DNA of 41,904 nucleotides. Origin: a virus. This document shows positions 31,757-40,126 of the stretch, in pieces. Position numbers and translations under genes: made by a program. A model generated the notes under the pieces. That model was not told the DNA's origin. It did not search any database and saw only the letters and a list, made by a program, of their open reading frames with translations. The stretch covers positions 1 to 41,904 of the IMG/VR virus record IMGVR_UViG_3300017963_000422. One strand, given 5' to 3'. Within the stretch, counting starts at the first letter, position 1. Every line of letters begins with the position of its first letter.

Positions 31757-32545
31757 TCATTTCACGAATCCGCCTACAGATGTCTTGCTGAAACTACCAG
31801 CACCTTGACTTGCCTGCACTGCTGACTGGCTGAATAGTGCGAAGGCTTTCAGTATCTCATCCTGTGTATTATCCGGCGTGAGAATCCACTGATCCCTGAG
31901 TCCCATAGACTTGAACACAACAGCAAAGTCCGTCCTCCCGCCGTCGTCAATACCCATAGCTGCCACGATGTGCGTCTCCTGCATAAGCATGTCGTTGACG
32001 ATGCTGGCAACCTTAGCTGGCGTCGCACTAACGGAATGTTCATCGTGTCCATCGGTGGCGATGAGCGTGACAGTCCGCACGGGTACACCTTCATTTGCAA
32101 ACTCCTGCGCTTTTGCCACTACCGTGCCCAGCAGGACTACCGACTGATCATACAGCGGCGTACCGTGACAGGCATCATAGTTCGTGTCATCCATCATGAC
32201 CGCTTCCATAATTGGCCTGTAGTCGAATAGCACAAAGCCGTTCAGATACCGTGTATGCGCCAAGATGCTGTCTTTTCTCGACGACCGCTCAATGATAGTC
32301 TGATAGACATAATTATGCCCGTCTATCATAGTCTGCTCATTTCCTGCCCCTTTGATAGATCCTGAGTCGTCTACCATGACAGTAACAAGTACCACCTCGC
32401 TTGACTCTATCTCCATTGCAGGTACGCCCAGCGCAGCCTCTATCTGCTGCCCTATATCTGCTACCATTAGCGCCTGCATTGACTGACCTGAAAGCACGCC
32501 ATCATCCTTCGCCGTCTGTAGCAGTTCTTCTATATTTCTCGACAT
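31757..32545 (-). CDS. TerY-like vWA domain protein (262 aa)
   Basis: The MIDAS metal site is visible: VDDSGSI (Asp59-x-Ser61-x-Ser63), Thr in CHGTPLYD and Asp in LIATDGHDEH. Residues about 45-245 form the whole vWA domain; an N-terminal helix (IEELLQTAKDDGVLSGQSMQ) precedes it. vWA proteins act as metal-dependent adaptors. TerY partners a PP2C phosphatase and a kinase in the published TerY-P triad, and both are encoded just upstream. A GAAAGGAGAGAATC leader identical to that of the preceding gene precedes the ATG. Confidence 0.85.
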   Translation of the reverse strand: MSRNIEELLQTAKDDGVLSGQSMQALMVADIGQQIEAALGVPAMEIESSEVVLVTVMVDDSGSIKGAGNEQTMIDGHNYVYQTIIERSSRKDSILAHTRYLNGFVLFDYRPIMEAVMMDDTNYDACHGTPLYDQSVVLLGTVVAKAQEFANEGVPVRTVTLIATDGHDEHSVSATPAKVASIVNDMLMQETHIVAAMGIDDGGRTDFAVVFKSMGLRDQWILTPDNTQDEILKAFALFSQSAVQASQGAGSFSKTSVGGFVK

Positions 32546-32557
32546 GATTCTCTCCTT

Positions 32558-33580
32558 TCAATCCAGTGTTATATCCGGCCATGTATCCACAGGATCGGTT
32601 GATTTGACTACGTGCATTCCCGCATCAGCAAACCGCTGGAATGCCTCATTTGCCTGGTCAGTGAAGTCTATCACGCCTGGGATAACAACAGGTGAAGTAC
32701 AATCTTCTAGCAAATAGACTTTTTTCACGAGTTCCGGATCTTGCGCCTGGATTTCACCAAGTAAGTTTGCGATAGTCCAGGCCACGCAATGGCTCTTTGC
32801 CTGTCCTGCTATGACTACCATATCAGATTCCAGCAGGATCTTGATGAAGCCCACATTCTTCTGAGCTATGGGATTTCCGCCAGGGCCCTCCATTACCTCC
32901 GGTCGCAAAACGGAATAGTTCTCAGTCAGTGGATTGCCACCCTTTATCTGGAATAGCGTCTGACTCCTACGTGCTACGTTATGCACAAAACACGCCTCTT
33001 CCACAGCCGACACCAGGGCATGTCCGATGCCGCCCAGCATAGCATGATACGGCCAGATCATAAGCGCATACTTACCGCCGCCGCTGAGTTTCTCTGTATA
33101 ACTCAAGGCGTGCATAGCAAGCGCCTTGTAGTTTCCGCCAGCGATGCCCGCCACGGCAGGATTTACTTTCCACGTCCCATTCTTTATATCATCAACAGTA
33201 ATCACTGTAGCGCCTGGCGTAGGATGCTCGCCAGCGTCATTGACGAAGAAGATGGCGTGGAATATCTGCATGGCTGTGTGGGTATCCATACTTGGAACTA
33301 TCTGCGTTATGACTCCAAGGTTTCGGTAGATGAACTCACATAGCCGCGTGTTATCCTCGACTGCACCCGCTACGAATAACTCGTAGTCAGGAATGCAAAA
33401 AGTATTTTGCACATCTACCAGCATCAACGTGACCTTCGTTTTGTCCTTCGCTGCCGCGGGTAGGGCATGTGTAGACGCCCAGGACTTCGCATCTTCCGCC
33501 CGCTGCTGATATGGAACACGCCATACTTCACCTACTTTTGCGCTATCAAAAAAATCTGGAACTGGCAATTGCTTATACAT
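32558..33580 (-). CDS. Nicotinamidase/isochorismatase-like cysteine hydrolase (340 aa)
   Basis: The isochorismatase fold is recognisable: LMLVDVQNTFC with catalytic Asp56, metal-site-like SMDTHTAMQIFHA (Asp99, His101, His108), WPYHAMLGGIGHALV resembling the WPPHC segment of nicotinamidases, and GQAKSHCVAWTI with nucleophile Cys265. Nicotinamidase converts nicotinamide to nicotinate, the substrate of the PncB-like protein encoded by the same operon. It is longer than typical PncA (about 200 residues) owing to insertions and a longer N-terminus. Its true substrate is not certain, but the neighbouring PncB-like gene favours nicotinamide. Confidence 0.82.
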   Translation of the reverse strand: MYKQLPVPDFFDSAKVGEVWRVPYQQRAEDAKSWASTHALPAAAKDKTKVTLMLVDVQNTFCIPDYELFVAGAVEDNTRLCEFIYRNLGVITQIVPSMDTHTAMQIFHAIFFVNDAGEHPTPGATVITVDDIKNGTWKVNPAVAGIAGGNYKALAMHALSYTEKLSGGGKYALMIWPYHAMLGGIGHALVSAVEEACFVHNVARRSQTLFQIKGGNPLTENYSVLRPEVMEGPGGNPIAQKNVGFIKILLESDMVVIAGQAKSHCVAWTIANLLGEIQAQDPELVKKVYLLEDCTSPVVIPGVIDFTDQANEAFQRFADAGMHVVKSTDPVDTWPDITLD

Positions 33581-33592
33581 GATTCTCTCCTT

Positions 33593-35458
33593 TCACCGTA
33601 TCGTTAGCAGGTTTATCTCCTGCTGTTTGACTATATAAAGTCCCTCTTTCCCTGCAAGTAAACTGACTGAAGAATCCACAAATGGCTCAGTATCGGGGAA
33701 TGTCTTGACCTCTGTTATACCAGCGTCATCTACCACCACGCGTACAACGCCGTTATCAGTCGGACATAACAGGGAATTACCTGTTGCTATTTTCCCGCTA
33801 ATAGTTCCAAGCCACTTGTCTGAGCCTGTAGGCTCCTCTATACTCGTGATTACTTCCCCCTTCCTGGTTATGATGGTACACCGATTTACCCTGCGCTGCC
33901 CATCCTGTAATGTAGCGAAGAACCAACATAACTCCCTGCTGAATGCGCAGGCGGCATCAAGCAACTGCCCCGTCATGCGAGGTAGTGCCACATTGTCATT
34001 GATTCCCGCCCGTTCAGCATCAAACACGAAAGCCTGCTCTATTTTCCCCGCCCGGTAGAAGCCAAACCCGAACCTCTCGCCAACCCATATCTGCGTCTGA
34101 TTTTCCAACGTATCACCTATATAGAAGTCAGCCATGTCACCATTACGCATTATCCGTCCAAGGCTGCACCAGTAGATGTGATTGGAATTGGCGGCTATAG
34201 CTGACGATGCTCCCACCGTCTCGGCTAAACGTGACCATATTTTTCCATCGCCCGTATCAGCAACAACCCATTCTCTATCTGCACATATTGTAATATGTCC
34301 ACTAATCTCATATTTAATATTCGGTGCAGAGGAATAGTAATGCCGCAACTCATACCCATTCTCTCTGAATAGCTTATCGCCTCTCACTTCCAACCAGCGC
34401 ATCCCGTCTTGATATACTGCAAAAACTATCCTGCCCATAGTCCTGTATACGTTCCTGCACGTCACATTCCCCCGCACAGTAACCAACCTCGCAGCTTGCC
34501 TTCCCTTGTGACAGACAGGGCAGACTGGACGTGCATATTCAGCGCCACAAACCCTACATCGTGCCCAGCGCAACGACCTGATAAGCTTCTCAGGGAATAC
34601 GCCGCGCTGGTCTTTCCCGAAGCACAGACAGAAGTGCTGAAGCAGCTCATCCGGCAAGGTATCCAGCGGAAAGGCGGGCTTCGGATATGTGACTTCTTTG
34701 TGGAAAACGCTGATTCTGCGTAGCGGTCTCATAGTCTGCGGTATACGGTTTGCCTTGTTTTTCGGGCGGTAGATTCCGCCGTAGGGGTCTACACATAACA
34801 GGGATCGCACGAGCATTACGTTATATGCGTACCAGTCTGAATCTGTATTGTATGTCTTTATCGGCATCGGTATCTTCTGTGTAGCATCGCATAGCAGCGG
34901 GTCTATGAACTGCATGGTAAACAGATGGCAATAGAAGCCGCCGTACTGGTAGCTGTCAGCATCGATCAGGCTGACGGTACTCACTGCCTGGGATATGAGG
35001 ATGTTCAGGTCATTGAAGTCGCCTATCACTACGCTCTTGGCGTGAATTCCCGTAACTGCTACATGTAACTCATGGAATACCTGTATCACCTTGTTCATAC
35101 TCAACCCAGCATTGTGATAGCTTCTCTCGCTATATCGCAGGATAGGCTCTGCCTTTTTCACAAGCTGCATGGTATATCCCAGGATTATTCCTCTATCGTC
35201 CCGTGCCAGGTCTATCGGCTTCACCACTGCCACAGGCAAGCCCGCTGGAAAGGCTGGAAGTTTTCGCTGGTGTTCTTTTAATCTTTCCCTGCTTGCCTGC
35301 TGCGCTTGTAAGTTTCCAGCGAAGTCAGGATGGTCTGGCTGCTTGAATAGCTTGAGCGCGGTCTGGCTATCCAGCATATATACGTCAGCCTCACCGCCCT
35401 TACCGATAGACATGGACGGCTTTATCGTGATTCGCCTGTTATTTACCAGTATCGCCAT
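33593..35458 (-). CDS. Ser/Thr kinase with zinc ribbon and propeller-like tail (621 aa)
   Basis: Kinase motifs: glycine loop GKGGEADVY (19-27), lysine in ALKLFK (Lys36), catalytic loop VIGDFNDLNIL with Asp147 and Asn152, and metal-binding IDAD (Asp166). A zinc ribbon follows (CRVCG at 301, CPVCH at 313). Residues about 325-621 are beta-rich with regular Trp/Tyr strands, possibly a beta-propeller that senses a ligand or partner. A kinase with zinc ribbon next to PP2C and vWA genes matches the TerY-P triad. It overlaps the PP2C gene by 20 nt and ends 12 nt before the hydrolase gene. Confidence 0.87.
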   Translation of the reverse strand: MAILVNNRRITIKPSMSIGKGGEADVYMLDSQTALKLFKQPDHPDFAGNLQAQQASRERLKEHQRKLPAFPAGLPVAVVKPIDLARDDRGIILGYTMQLVKKAEPILRYSERSYHNAGLSMNKVIQVFHELHVAVTGIHAKSVVIGDFNDLNILISQAVSTVSLIDADSYQYGGFYCHLFTMQFIDPLLCDATQKIPMPIKTYNTDSDWYAYNVMLVRSLLCVDPYGGIYRPKNKANRIPQTMRPLRRISVFHKEVTYPKPAFPLDTLPDELLQHFCLCFGKDQRGVFPEKLIRSLRWARCRVCGAEYARPVCPVCHKGRQAARLVTVRGNVTCRNVYRTMGRIVFAVYQDGMRWLEVRGDKLFRENGYELRHYYSSAPNIKYEISGHITICADREWVVADTGDGKIWSRLAETVGASSAIAANSNHIYWCSLGRIMRNGDMADFYIGDTLENQTQIWVGERFGFGFYRAGKIEQAFVFDAERAGINDNVALPRMTGQLLDAACAFSRELCWFFATLQDGQRRVNRCTIITRKGEVITSIEEPTGSDKWLGTISGKIATGNSLLCPTDNGVVRVVVDDAGITEVKTFPDTEPFVDSSVSLLAGKEGLYIVKQQEINLLTIR

Positions 35459-36176
35459 GTTTCCTCCTGATAACGATCAGCGTCGTGTCGTCTTTCAGTA
35501 TACCATCTTTCCTGTTGTATAGTGCAAGCTGCCGCCGCACCTGGTCTTTGTTCCTGAAGAACCTATCATCTGTCCAGAAGATAGACGGATCGGGAACGTG
35601 TACCAGACCGTCGGTGGCTATCAACAGCGATTCCAGCTTGCTTACGTCGAAGTAGGCGAACCTCATCCACACATCCGGCCATATCAGGTTATATGCGAAA
35701 TATTGCGGCTTATTATCTGGATATGGCCCAAGCTGTGTCTTGTCACCATTGATAAAATAATAGCCGTCGCCGCAGTGAAAGACACAACCCGTCCTTTCAG
35801 AAAGAACCACGCCGATGATACTAAATAGCAGATAGTCGAATAAACCATATTTATTCAGATCCATAGATTCCGCGAAGAGGTGAAGCCTGTAATCTAGGTC
35901 GTTTTGTATATACTGCTCAAACGACGCACTATGTAGCGCACCAAAACACTTTACATACCCCCGCTGTGCCGCCTTCAGCATAAGCCCCAACCCCACGTGC
36001 GCGCCTACTTCACTATACTGCCCGTCACTACAACCATCAGCTACACCCGCCACCAAACAGTCCGCTCCCGCTCGCCACCTATACGCGTCCTGGTTGTTTC
36101 TCCACCGCAATGGCTGAAGGTGCATTGTGCCTGTTACACTTCCGCCCGCTATCTCATATTTTGATATTATATTCAT
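35439..36176 (-). CDS. PP2C-family protein phosphatase (245 aa)
   Basis: PP2C hallmarks: RNNQDAYRW (Asn/Asp around 27-30), GVADGCSDGQYSEVGA (metal Asp47), HCGDGYYFI, LLIATDGLV and DDTTLIVI near the C-terminus. The enzyme would remove phosphates placed by the kinase encoded next to it; the 20-nt overlap between the two genes suggests fixed stoichiometry. It starts 9 nt after the PncB-like gene. No signal or membrane segment is present, so it is cytoplasmic. Confidence 0.9.
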   Translation of the reverse strand: MNIISKYEIAGGSVTGTMHLQPLRWRNNQDAYRWRAGADCLVAGVADGCSDGQYSEVGAHVGLGLMLKAAQRGYVKCFGALHSASFEQYIQNDLDYRLHLFAESMDLNKYGLFDYLLFSIIGVVLSERTGCVFHCGDGYYFINGDKTQLGPYPDNKPQYFAYNLIWPDVWMRFAYFDVSKLESLLIATDGLVHVPDPSIFWTDDRFFRNKDQVRRQLALYNRKDGILKDDTTLIVIRRKHGDTGK

Positions 36177-36185
36177 ATCAACCTC

Positions 36186-37052
36186 TCAATATCGTGTTGG
36201 GATATATTTCTGCTCTGTATATTCAAACAGCTTTTTCATGTATCCTACAAGCGTAGGCGGGCCTTGTGCCTTCGCAGGAGTATCACTTAACTTCACCACG
36301 CCCTGCCCGCATGACTTCACCAGCTTGATTACTATGGAAATGGGCGGAACCAGCAGGTCGCAGGTTAGGTTCGTACCCCAGCCGAACGAAATATCAAAGT
36401 GATCCCAGACTTCCGCCAGGGCTACAATAGTCTGCACATCCAGGCCATCGCTGAAAATTAGTGTTTTCTCTTTCATATCCACGCCTAATTCTACGCATCT
36501 GTCGTGTAGTATTTGGGCGAACCCGCTTGGATCGCCTGAATCCTGTCTGAAGCCTCGCCACTGGTCAAAGGTTTCCCGCGTCATCTGCTCTATAGCATAT
36601 TCCGATCCGAAGGTATCCGGCAAATCTATCCGCATCTCATACGGATAGAGTTTCTGCCAGCTACGCATCACCGCCGGATGCGTCTCCCACCAGATGGCGT
36701 CACGCCATTTGCCTGAGAATATGAGGTATATACTATCATCCGTAAACCTTAACTCATAGGCAGGCGGTTCGCAGGCATTCATAAGGTTAGCTTCAAACCA
36801 CGAAAACACAGGTTGAGTACCTATATAGAGATTAGAAAGATAACGCAATTCGTCACCAGTAAAGAACAGCGTCCTGACGTGGCTTAGTTCATCACGCAAC
36901 TCGCTTTCTTTTATATATCTGGTCAACTGCGCATCTTTATTGCGACAGATGAACTGATATGTCACGTTTATATCGGGTGCATATTCTTTAACATATTTCC
37001 ACATTGTCAACTTATATAGGTCGGTGTCCAGTCGAGAGTTAATAATCATCAT
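36186..37052 (-). CDS. Nicotinate phosphoribosyltransferase-like protein, internally shortened (288 aa)
   Basis: NAPRTase motifs: DTDLYKLTM (9-17) at the start, GFRQDSGDP (167-174), LIFSDGLD (198-205), FGWGTNLTCD (223-232) and VIKLV (241-245), all in the order found in E. coli PncB, where the enzyme makes nicotinate mononucleotide for NAD synthesis. At 288 residues it is over 100 shorter than E. coli PncB. The missing part lies between AVMRSW (128-132) and LPDTFG (144-149) and would include the segment with the autophosphorylated histidine (GT-x-AHEW type). It may be ATP-independent, altered or inactive. The gene overlaps the preceding one by 14 nt. Confidence 0.83.
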   Translation of the reverse strand: MMIINSRLDTDLYKLTMWKYVKEYAPDINVTYQFICRNKDAQLTRYIKESELRDELSHVRTLFFTGDELRYLSNLYIGTQPVFSWFEANLMNACEPPAYELRFTDDSIYLIFSGKWRDAIWWETHPAVMRSWQKLYPYEMRIDLPDTFGSEYAIEQMTRETFDQWRGFRQDSGDPSGFAQILHDRCVELGVDMKEKTLIFSDGLDVQTIVALAEVWDHFDISFGWGTNLTCDLLVPPISIVIKLVKSCGQGVVKLSDTPAKAQGPPTLVGYMKKLFEYTEQKYIPTRY

Positions 37053-37281
37053 TATCCCCTTTCTGCTCTACCCAAAGTTTCGTCAAGCCCTTTATCTTGC
37101 CCTTTGCCCAAGCCTCCACGATACTACCCCATCCCATCTTGAACCAATCAAAAGCGCATATATCCCGTCCCATAGCCCTGCTGCGCTTTACATATAGCCG
37201 CTGCTTATGTAGTTTGCGTCTCCTGGCAGCCGCACACTTACGCTTGATTTCCTGCTGTCTTCCATCACCTGTAAATCGCAT
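37039..37281 (-). CDS. Small basic protein (80 aa)
   Basis: The N-terminal 45 residues are Arg/Lys-rich (QQEIKRKCAAARRRKLHKQR), consistent with nucleic-acid binding. The C-terminal half has aromatic helices (AFDWFKMGWGSIVEAWAKGK). It shares one base with the preceding stop (ATGA-type junction) and overlaps the PncB-like start by 14 nt. I do not recognise the family. Confidence 0.62.
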   Translation of the reverse strand: MRFTGDGRQQEIKRKCAAARRRKLHKQRLYVKRSRAMGRDICAFDWFKMGWGSIVEAWAKGKIKGLTKLWVEQKGDNDDY

Positions 37282-37796
37282 TACAACCCCCTCTTCGCTG
37301 CATCAATTATCCCTGGCAGCATAGCCTCTAGTCGCTCAGTGTGTGCCTTGTTCGCCCGCTGTGATAACTCTACCTCCAGCCTGTCGTCTTTGGGGTTCCT
37401 ATATAGCATAGAGTTTCGTATCACTACGCCATCGACAAATATAAGGCTTTCAAGCTTACATTTGACAGCTTCGCCCATTCCAAAAGGGACGTAAAGGTAA
37501 GCCCGCCATGATGATGATAGACCACCACCATATTGTATTTGAAACCAATGGATACTATATGGCGCAAGGTCTGGCGATCCCGTCTCTTCTATGACATCTG
37601 CCGCTTTAGGCTTCATGTCAATACTAGGCGCTAGGTCGCTGGACAGCATATCAGGAACCGTATCAACAGAATACAATTCCCTCTCATATTTTGCTCGTTC
37701 TGCCTCTCTTCCATCATGATAGCCTATAAGAAATATAGACACAGCCAAAAACGCACACCCGCCTATTACAATTAAGGCATATTTGAAACTACTCAT
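37281..37796 (-). CDS. Single-pass membrane protein (171 aa)
   Basis: An N-terminal transmembrane helix (ALIVIGGCAFLAVSIFLIGY, about residues 7-26) is followed by a soluble domain with no recognised motif. The helix could be an anchor rather than a cleaved signal since no cleavage site is obvious. Its place at the head of the NAD/TerY-P operon raises the possibility of a membrane link to that pathway, but this is only positional. Confidence 0.65.
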   Translation of the reverse strand: MSSFKYALIVIGGCAFLAVSIFLIGYHDGREAERAKYERELYSVDTVPDMLSSDLAPSIDMKPKAADVIEETGSPDLAPYSIHWFQIQYGGGLSSSWRAYLYVPFGMGEAVKCKLESLIFVDGVVIRNSMLYRNPKDDRLEVELSQRANKAHTERLEAMLPGIIDAAKRGL

Positions 37797-37809
37797 AATC
37801 TATCTCCTT

Positions 37810-38244
37810 TCACAAAAGCACTACTTCCAGCTCCAATTGATCAGCCACTACCTCTGCCACTATCCGCCGGTGACACTGCCTGTAGTCGCGCTCACAGCAT
37901 AGCAGGCAGATGCCTGTATCAAAATGCCGAAAAATACTGTCTATTCGGGCTAATCCCCTTACTATAGGAAATTTGTCGAGTCGTTGTCGGAATGATGTCA
38001 TGCTTTCACTTGCATCTTTCGATAAATCAGGTATCATAAAATACCCTATCCCCGCCTCAAATAGCCTGTCCCCCATATAGAGGTCTCCATAAGGCGAACA
38101 CCCCCACCAGAATGCCTTGCCGTTACGCGACTTGCTACATTCGCGGCGTATGTCTACCACGCAGGATATGTCAGCATCGAGAAGACGCTGGAAGAAGTCA
38201 TGCCAGGTTGTGCGTCCATAGCCGATTGTATATAGTTTAGCCAT
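37810..38244 (-). CDS. DUF488-family protein (144 aa)
   Basis: The pattern of DUF488 is present: LYTIGYGRTTWHDFFQRLLD at the start, CVVDIRRECSKS, a GIGYFMIPDLS segment and the C-terminal LLCCERDYRQCHRRIVAE with conserved Cys, Glu and Cys-His-Arg. The start at 38244 (MAKLYTIG) is chosen because GGAGG is 8 nt upstream. DUF488 proteins are widespread in bacteria and phages, but their reaction is not established. It overlaps the upstream coiled-coil gene by 8 nt. Confidence 0.85.
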   Translation of the reverse strand: MAKLYTIGYGRTTWHDFFQRLLDADISCVVDIRRECSKSRNGKAFWWGCSPYGDLYMGDRLFEAGIGYFMIPDLSKDASESMTSFRQRLDKFPIVRGLARIDSIFRHFDTGICLLCCERDYRQCHRRIVAEVVADQLELEVVLL

Positions 38245-38785
38245 TCCTTTCACCTCCGTCTGCATTCTCCCGCACTATCTCGTCTATCGGCAACATTTCT
38301 TTCTGCTTGGTTACTTCTGCAAGATATTCGGTTTTCAACCTTTCTTTCTCGGCTATTGCTAATCTGGCTTCGGCATCCTGTCGTGCTTTCAGGTCTTTCA
38401 AAGCCATATATGCCTCCATTAGCTGCGGTAGATTAGTGCTATACAGACTATAGTTATTTACTGCAAATTCAATATCTACTCTTGCGCCAACAGACAGCAT
38501 ATCGTTTCCATCCGTATCACAAAGCCAATACCATTCATAACCGTAAATACTCACGCTTTTGCTCAACCGATACTTCCCAAGAGACTTACTACCCGTAGAT
38601 ACTGATACTTCATATAGCAATCCTGCCAGTAGCTTCAGGAAAGCACCTACACTGCTATGTTCTTTTAGTATCTTTACCTTCTCCTCCAATGCCAAACCAT
38701 GTTCAAGCTCTTCTGCTGGTTCTGGCACTGGTTCTGGTTTACTGAATATTCTGTGAAATACAGTATAAACTTTTTGCATTACCAT
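38237..38785 (-). CDS. Hypothetical coiled-coil protein (182 aa)
   Basis: A Pro/Glu-rich N-terminal linker (SKPEPVPEPAEELEHG) leads into a helical region, a short beta part (KSVSIYGYEWYWLCDTDGND) and a long charged C-terminal helix (KARQDAEARLAIAEKERLKT). No catalytic motif. It ends inside the DUF488 start region and follows the DUF5131 gene by 4 nt. Confidence 0.65.
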   Translation of the reverse strand: MVMQKVYTVFHRIFSKPEPVPEPAEELEHGLALEEKVKILKEHSSVGAFLKLLAGLLYEVSVSTGSKSLGKYRLSKSVSIYGYEWYWLCDTDGNDMLSVGARVDIEFAVNNYSLYSTNLPQLMEAYMALKDLKARQDAEARLAIAEKERLKTEYLAEVTKQKEMLPIDEIVRENADGGERNG

Positions 38786-38789
38786 CTTC

Positions 38790-39479
38790 TTATCTTCTTA
38801 TCCGTCCCAAATACTCCATCATGCTATCCGGCCATTGCTGGATCTTCTTAGGATAGCCATAGTTGCTTTTGATAAAGACTGGTATATGGAACACCTTGCC
38901 CGTTCTAACTAACTTTTCCGCCCATTCTATCGGCGGCTTCTTTGCACCCGGCCTGCTGTCTGCGCCTATTATGATCCAATCAAGGTCTATTCCGCTGCTA
39001 ACAGCAGGCTCCGCCAGCAATGGCTCAAAGCTTGCAAATAGATTCCCTATTGCGTGGCTGTATAAATCTACCAGGTTCCGTAGAGTTCTTTCAGTTCCAT
39101 CCCACGTCGTACCCCACCAGATATTTGGATAGACCCCGCGGCAGTATACGCCATACTCCCGTGGCAGCTTCGTCAGAAACATATATACATTCTGCTTATC
39201 CTTTATCGCCTTCTCTACGATAGCCTGTTTCCATTCGTGTGGAATATCTGGATGGAATAGGTCAAGGTTACTGCCCACGAAGATGCGCTGACCTGTCGTC
39301 CGGGGATGCCACTTCAGTTCCTTTTCACTGAGTCGTATAGTCTCATCTATCCCGAAGCGGTGATAGAATGATGTCATGTAACAGTAATGACAGTTTGGCT
39401 TCATAGGGCAGCGACCTAAGACCATGTTGCTGGTATAATCACACCATTCTATTCCACTTTTACCTTGTTTTTTGCCCAT
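38790..39479 (-). CDS. Phage Gp37/Gp68-family (DUF5131) protein (229 aa)
   Basis: The family pattern is clear: GIEWCDYTSNMVLGRCPMKP, then NCHYCYM with three cysteines (29, 35 and 38 in the longer frame) that look like a radical-SAM-type iron-sulfur site, IFVGSNLDLFHPDIPHEW, YMFLTKLP, WWGTTWDGTERT, FASFEPLLAEP and IIIGADSRPGAKKPP. The start at 39479 (MGKKQGKSG) has GAGG 6 nt upstream. The reaction is unknown; a radical-based modification is inferred from the cysteine motif. It is a common phage accessory gene, here close to DUF488. Confidence 0.9.
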   Translation of the reverse strand: MGKKQGKSGIEWCDYTSNMVLGRCPMKPNCHYCYMTSFYHRFGIDETIRLSEKELKWHPRTTGQRIFVGSNLDLFHPDIPHEWKQAIVEKAIKDKQNVYMFLTKLPREYGVYCRGVYPNIWWGTTWDGTERTLRNLVDLYSHAIGNLFASFEPLLAEPAVSSGIDLDWIIIGADSRPGAKKPPIEWAEKLVRTGKVFHIPVFIKSNYGYPKKIQQWPDSMMEYLGRIRR

Positions 39480-39487
39480 GTCGTACC

Positions 39488-39727
39488 TCACCATTCTATA
39501 TCTACGCGCAGAAAACCCAAACTTATACCAATTTCATCTAGCCTGTTTCTTTTATATCTGCAACGATGCCACCCTAAGCCAAATGCATCATACCAAAAAT
39601 ACCATCTAGGAACAGGCCTCCAGTACCAATATATACCTATAGCACATCTTTGACAGCTTATTACTAAGCTGTAACTGCCTGTCGAAGCGAAGAGATATAT
39701 GTGCCTGTTGCGGATTACATGCATCAT
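39488..39727 (-). CDS. Trp/Cys-rich small protein (79 aa)
   Basis: The composition is unusual, with many Trp, Tyr, Cys and Arg residues (CQRCAIGIYWYWRPVPRWYF). Its start overlaps the preceding stop (ATGATG/TGA). It could be a small zinc-binding protein, but coding support is modest. It ends 8 nt before the DUF5131 start. Confidence 0.5.
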   Translation of the reverse strand: MMHVIRNRHIYLFASTGSYSLVISCQRCAIGIYWYWRPVPRWYFWYDAFGLGWHRCRYKRNRLDEIGISLGFLRVDIEW

Positions 39728-40092
39728 AACTTAGCTATCTTCCTTCTATCATCTTCTATAGTGGCACTGACCGCCCCTTCAAAGAGGTTATCTATTAGCT
39801 CCTCACACATTATAGCCTCTTCTGTATCTTCACCACAAACTTTTGACATACGCCCCTTTAATATAGCTGGATCTATGACAGGAATACCTGTACCTTCATT
39901 GTGAATTTGAAGCTCAGGTAACTCTATAGCGTCCCATAACTCCATATCCTCTTCTGTAAAGGCATACAGAATTATACCCGCGGGCGTACAGCATTCATTA
40001 CATCCTGGATAGATTTGAACGACATACGTTATTTCGCCCGGCCCTTTAAATCTATAAACAGCATCATACTCACCACAACCACATATACCCAT
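39724..40092 (-). CDS. Cys-rich N-terminal protein (122 aa)
   Basis: The start at 40092 is chosen because AAAGGAG lies 8 nt upstream. The chain opens MGICGCGEYDAVYRFKGPGE and has YPGCNECCTPAGIILYAFTE, so four or five cysteines could bind zinc or an iron-sulfur cluster. The C-terminal half is acidic and helical. No family was recognised. Confidence 0.65.
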   Translation of the reverse strand: MGICGCGEYDAVYRFKGPGEITYVVQIYPGCNECCTPAGIILYAFTEEDMELWDAIELPELQIHNEGTGIPVIDPAILKGRMSKVCGEDTEEAIMCEELIDNLFEGAVSATIEDDRRKIAKL

Positions 40093-40126
40093 GATATGCT
40101 CTCCTTTCATACCCCTATCCAGCATA

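Noticed and set aside
31253-31825. A long plus-strand frame across the tRNA and RNA ligase start
   Set aside because: It runs antisense through a tRNA gene and a well-supported ligase gene.
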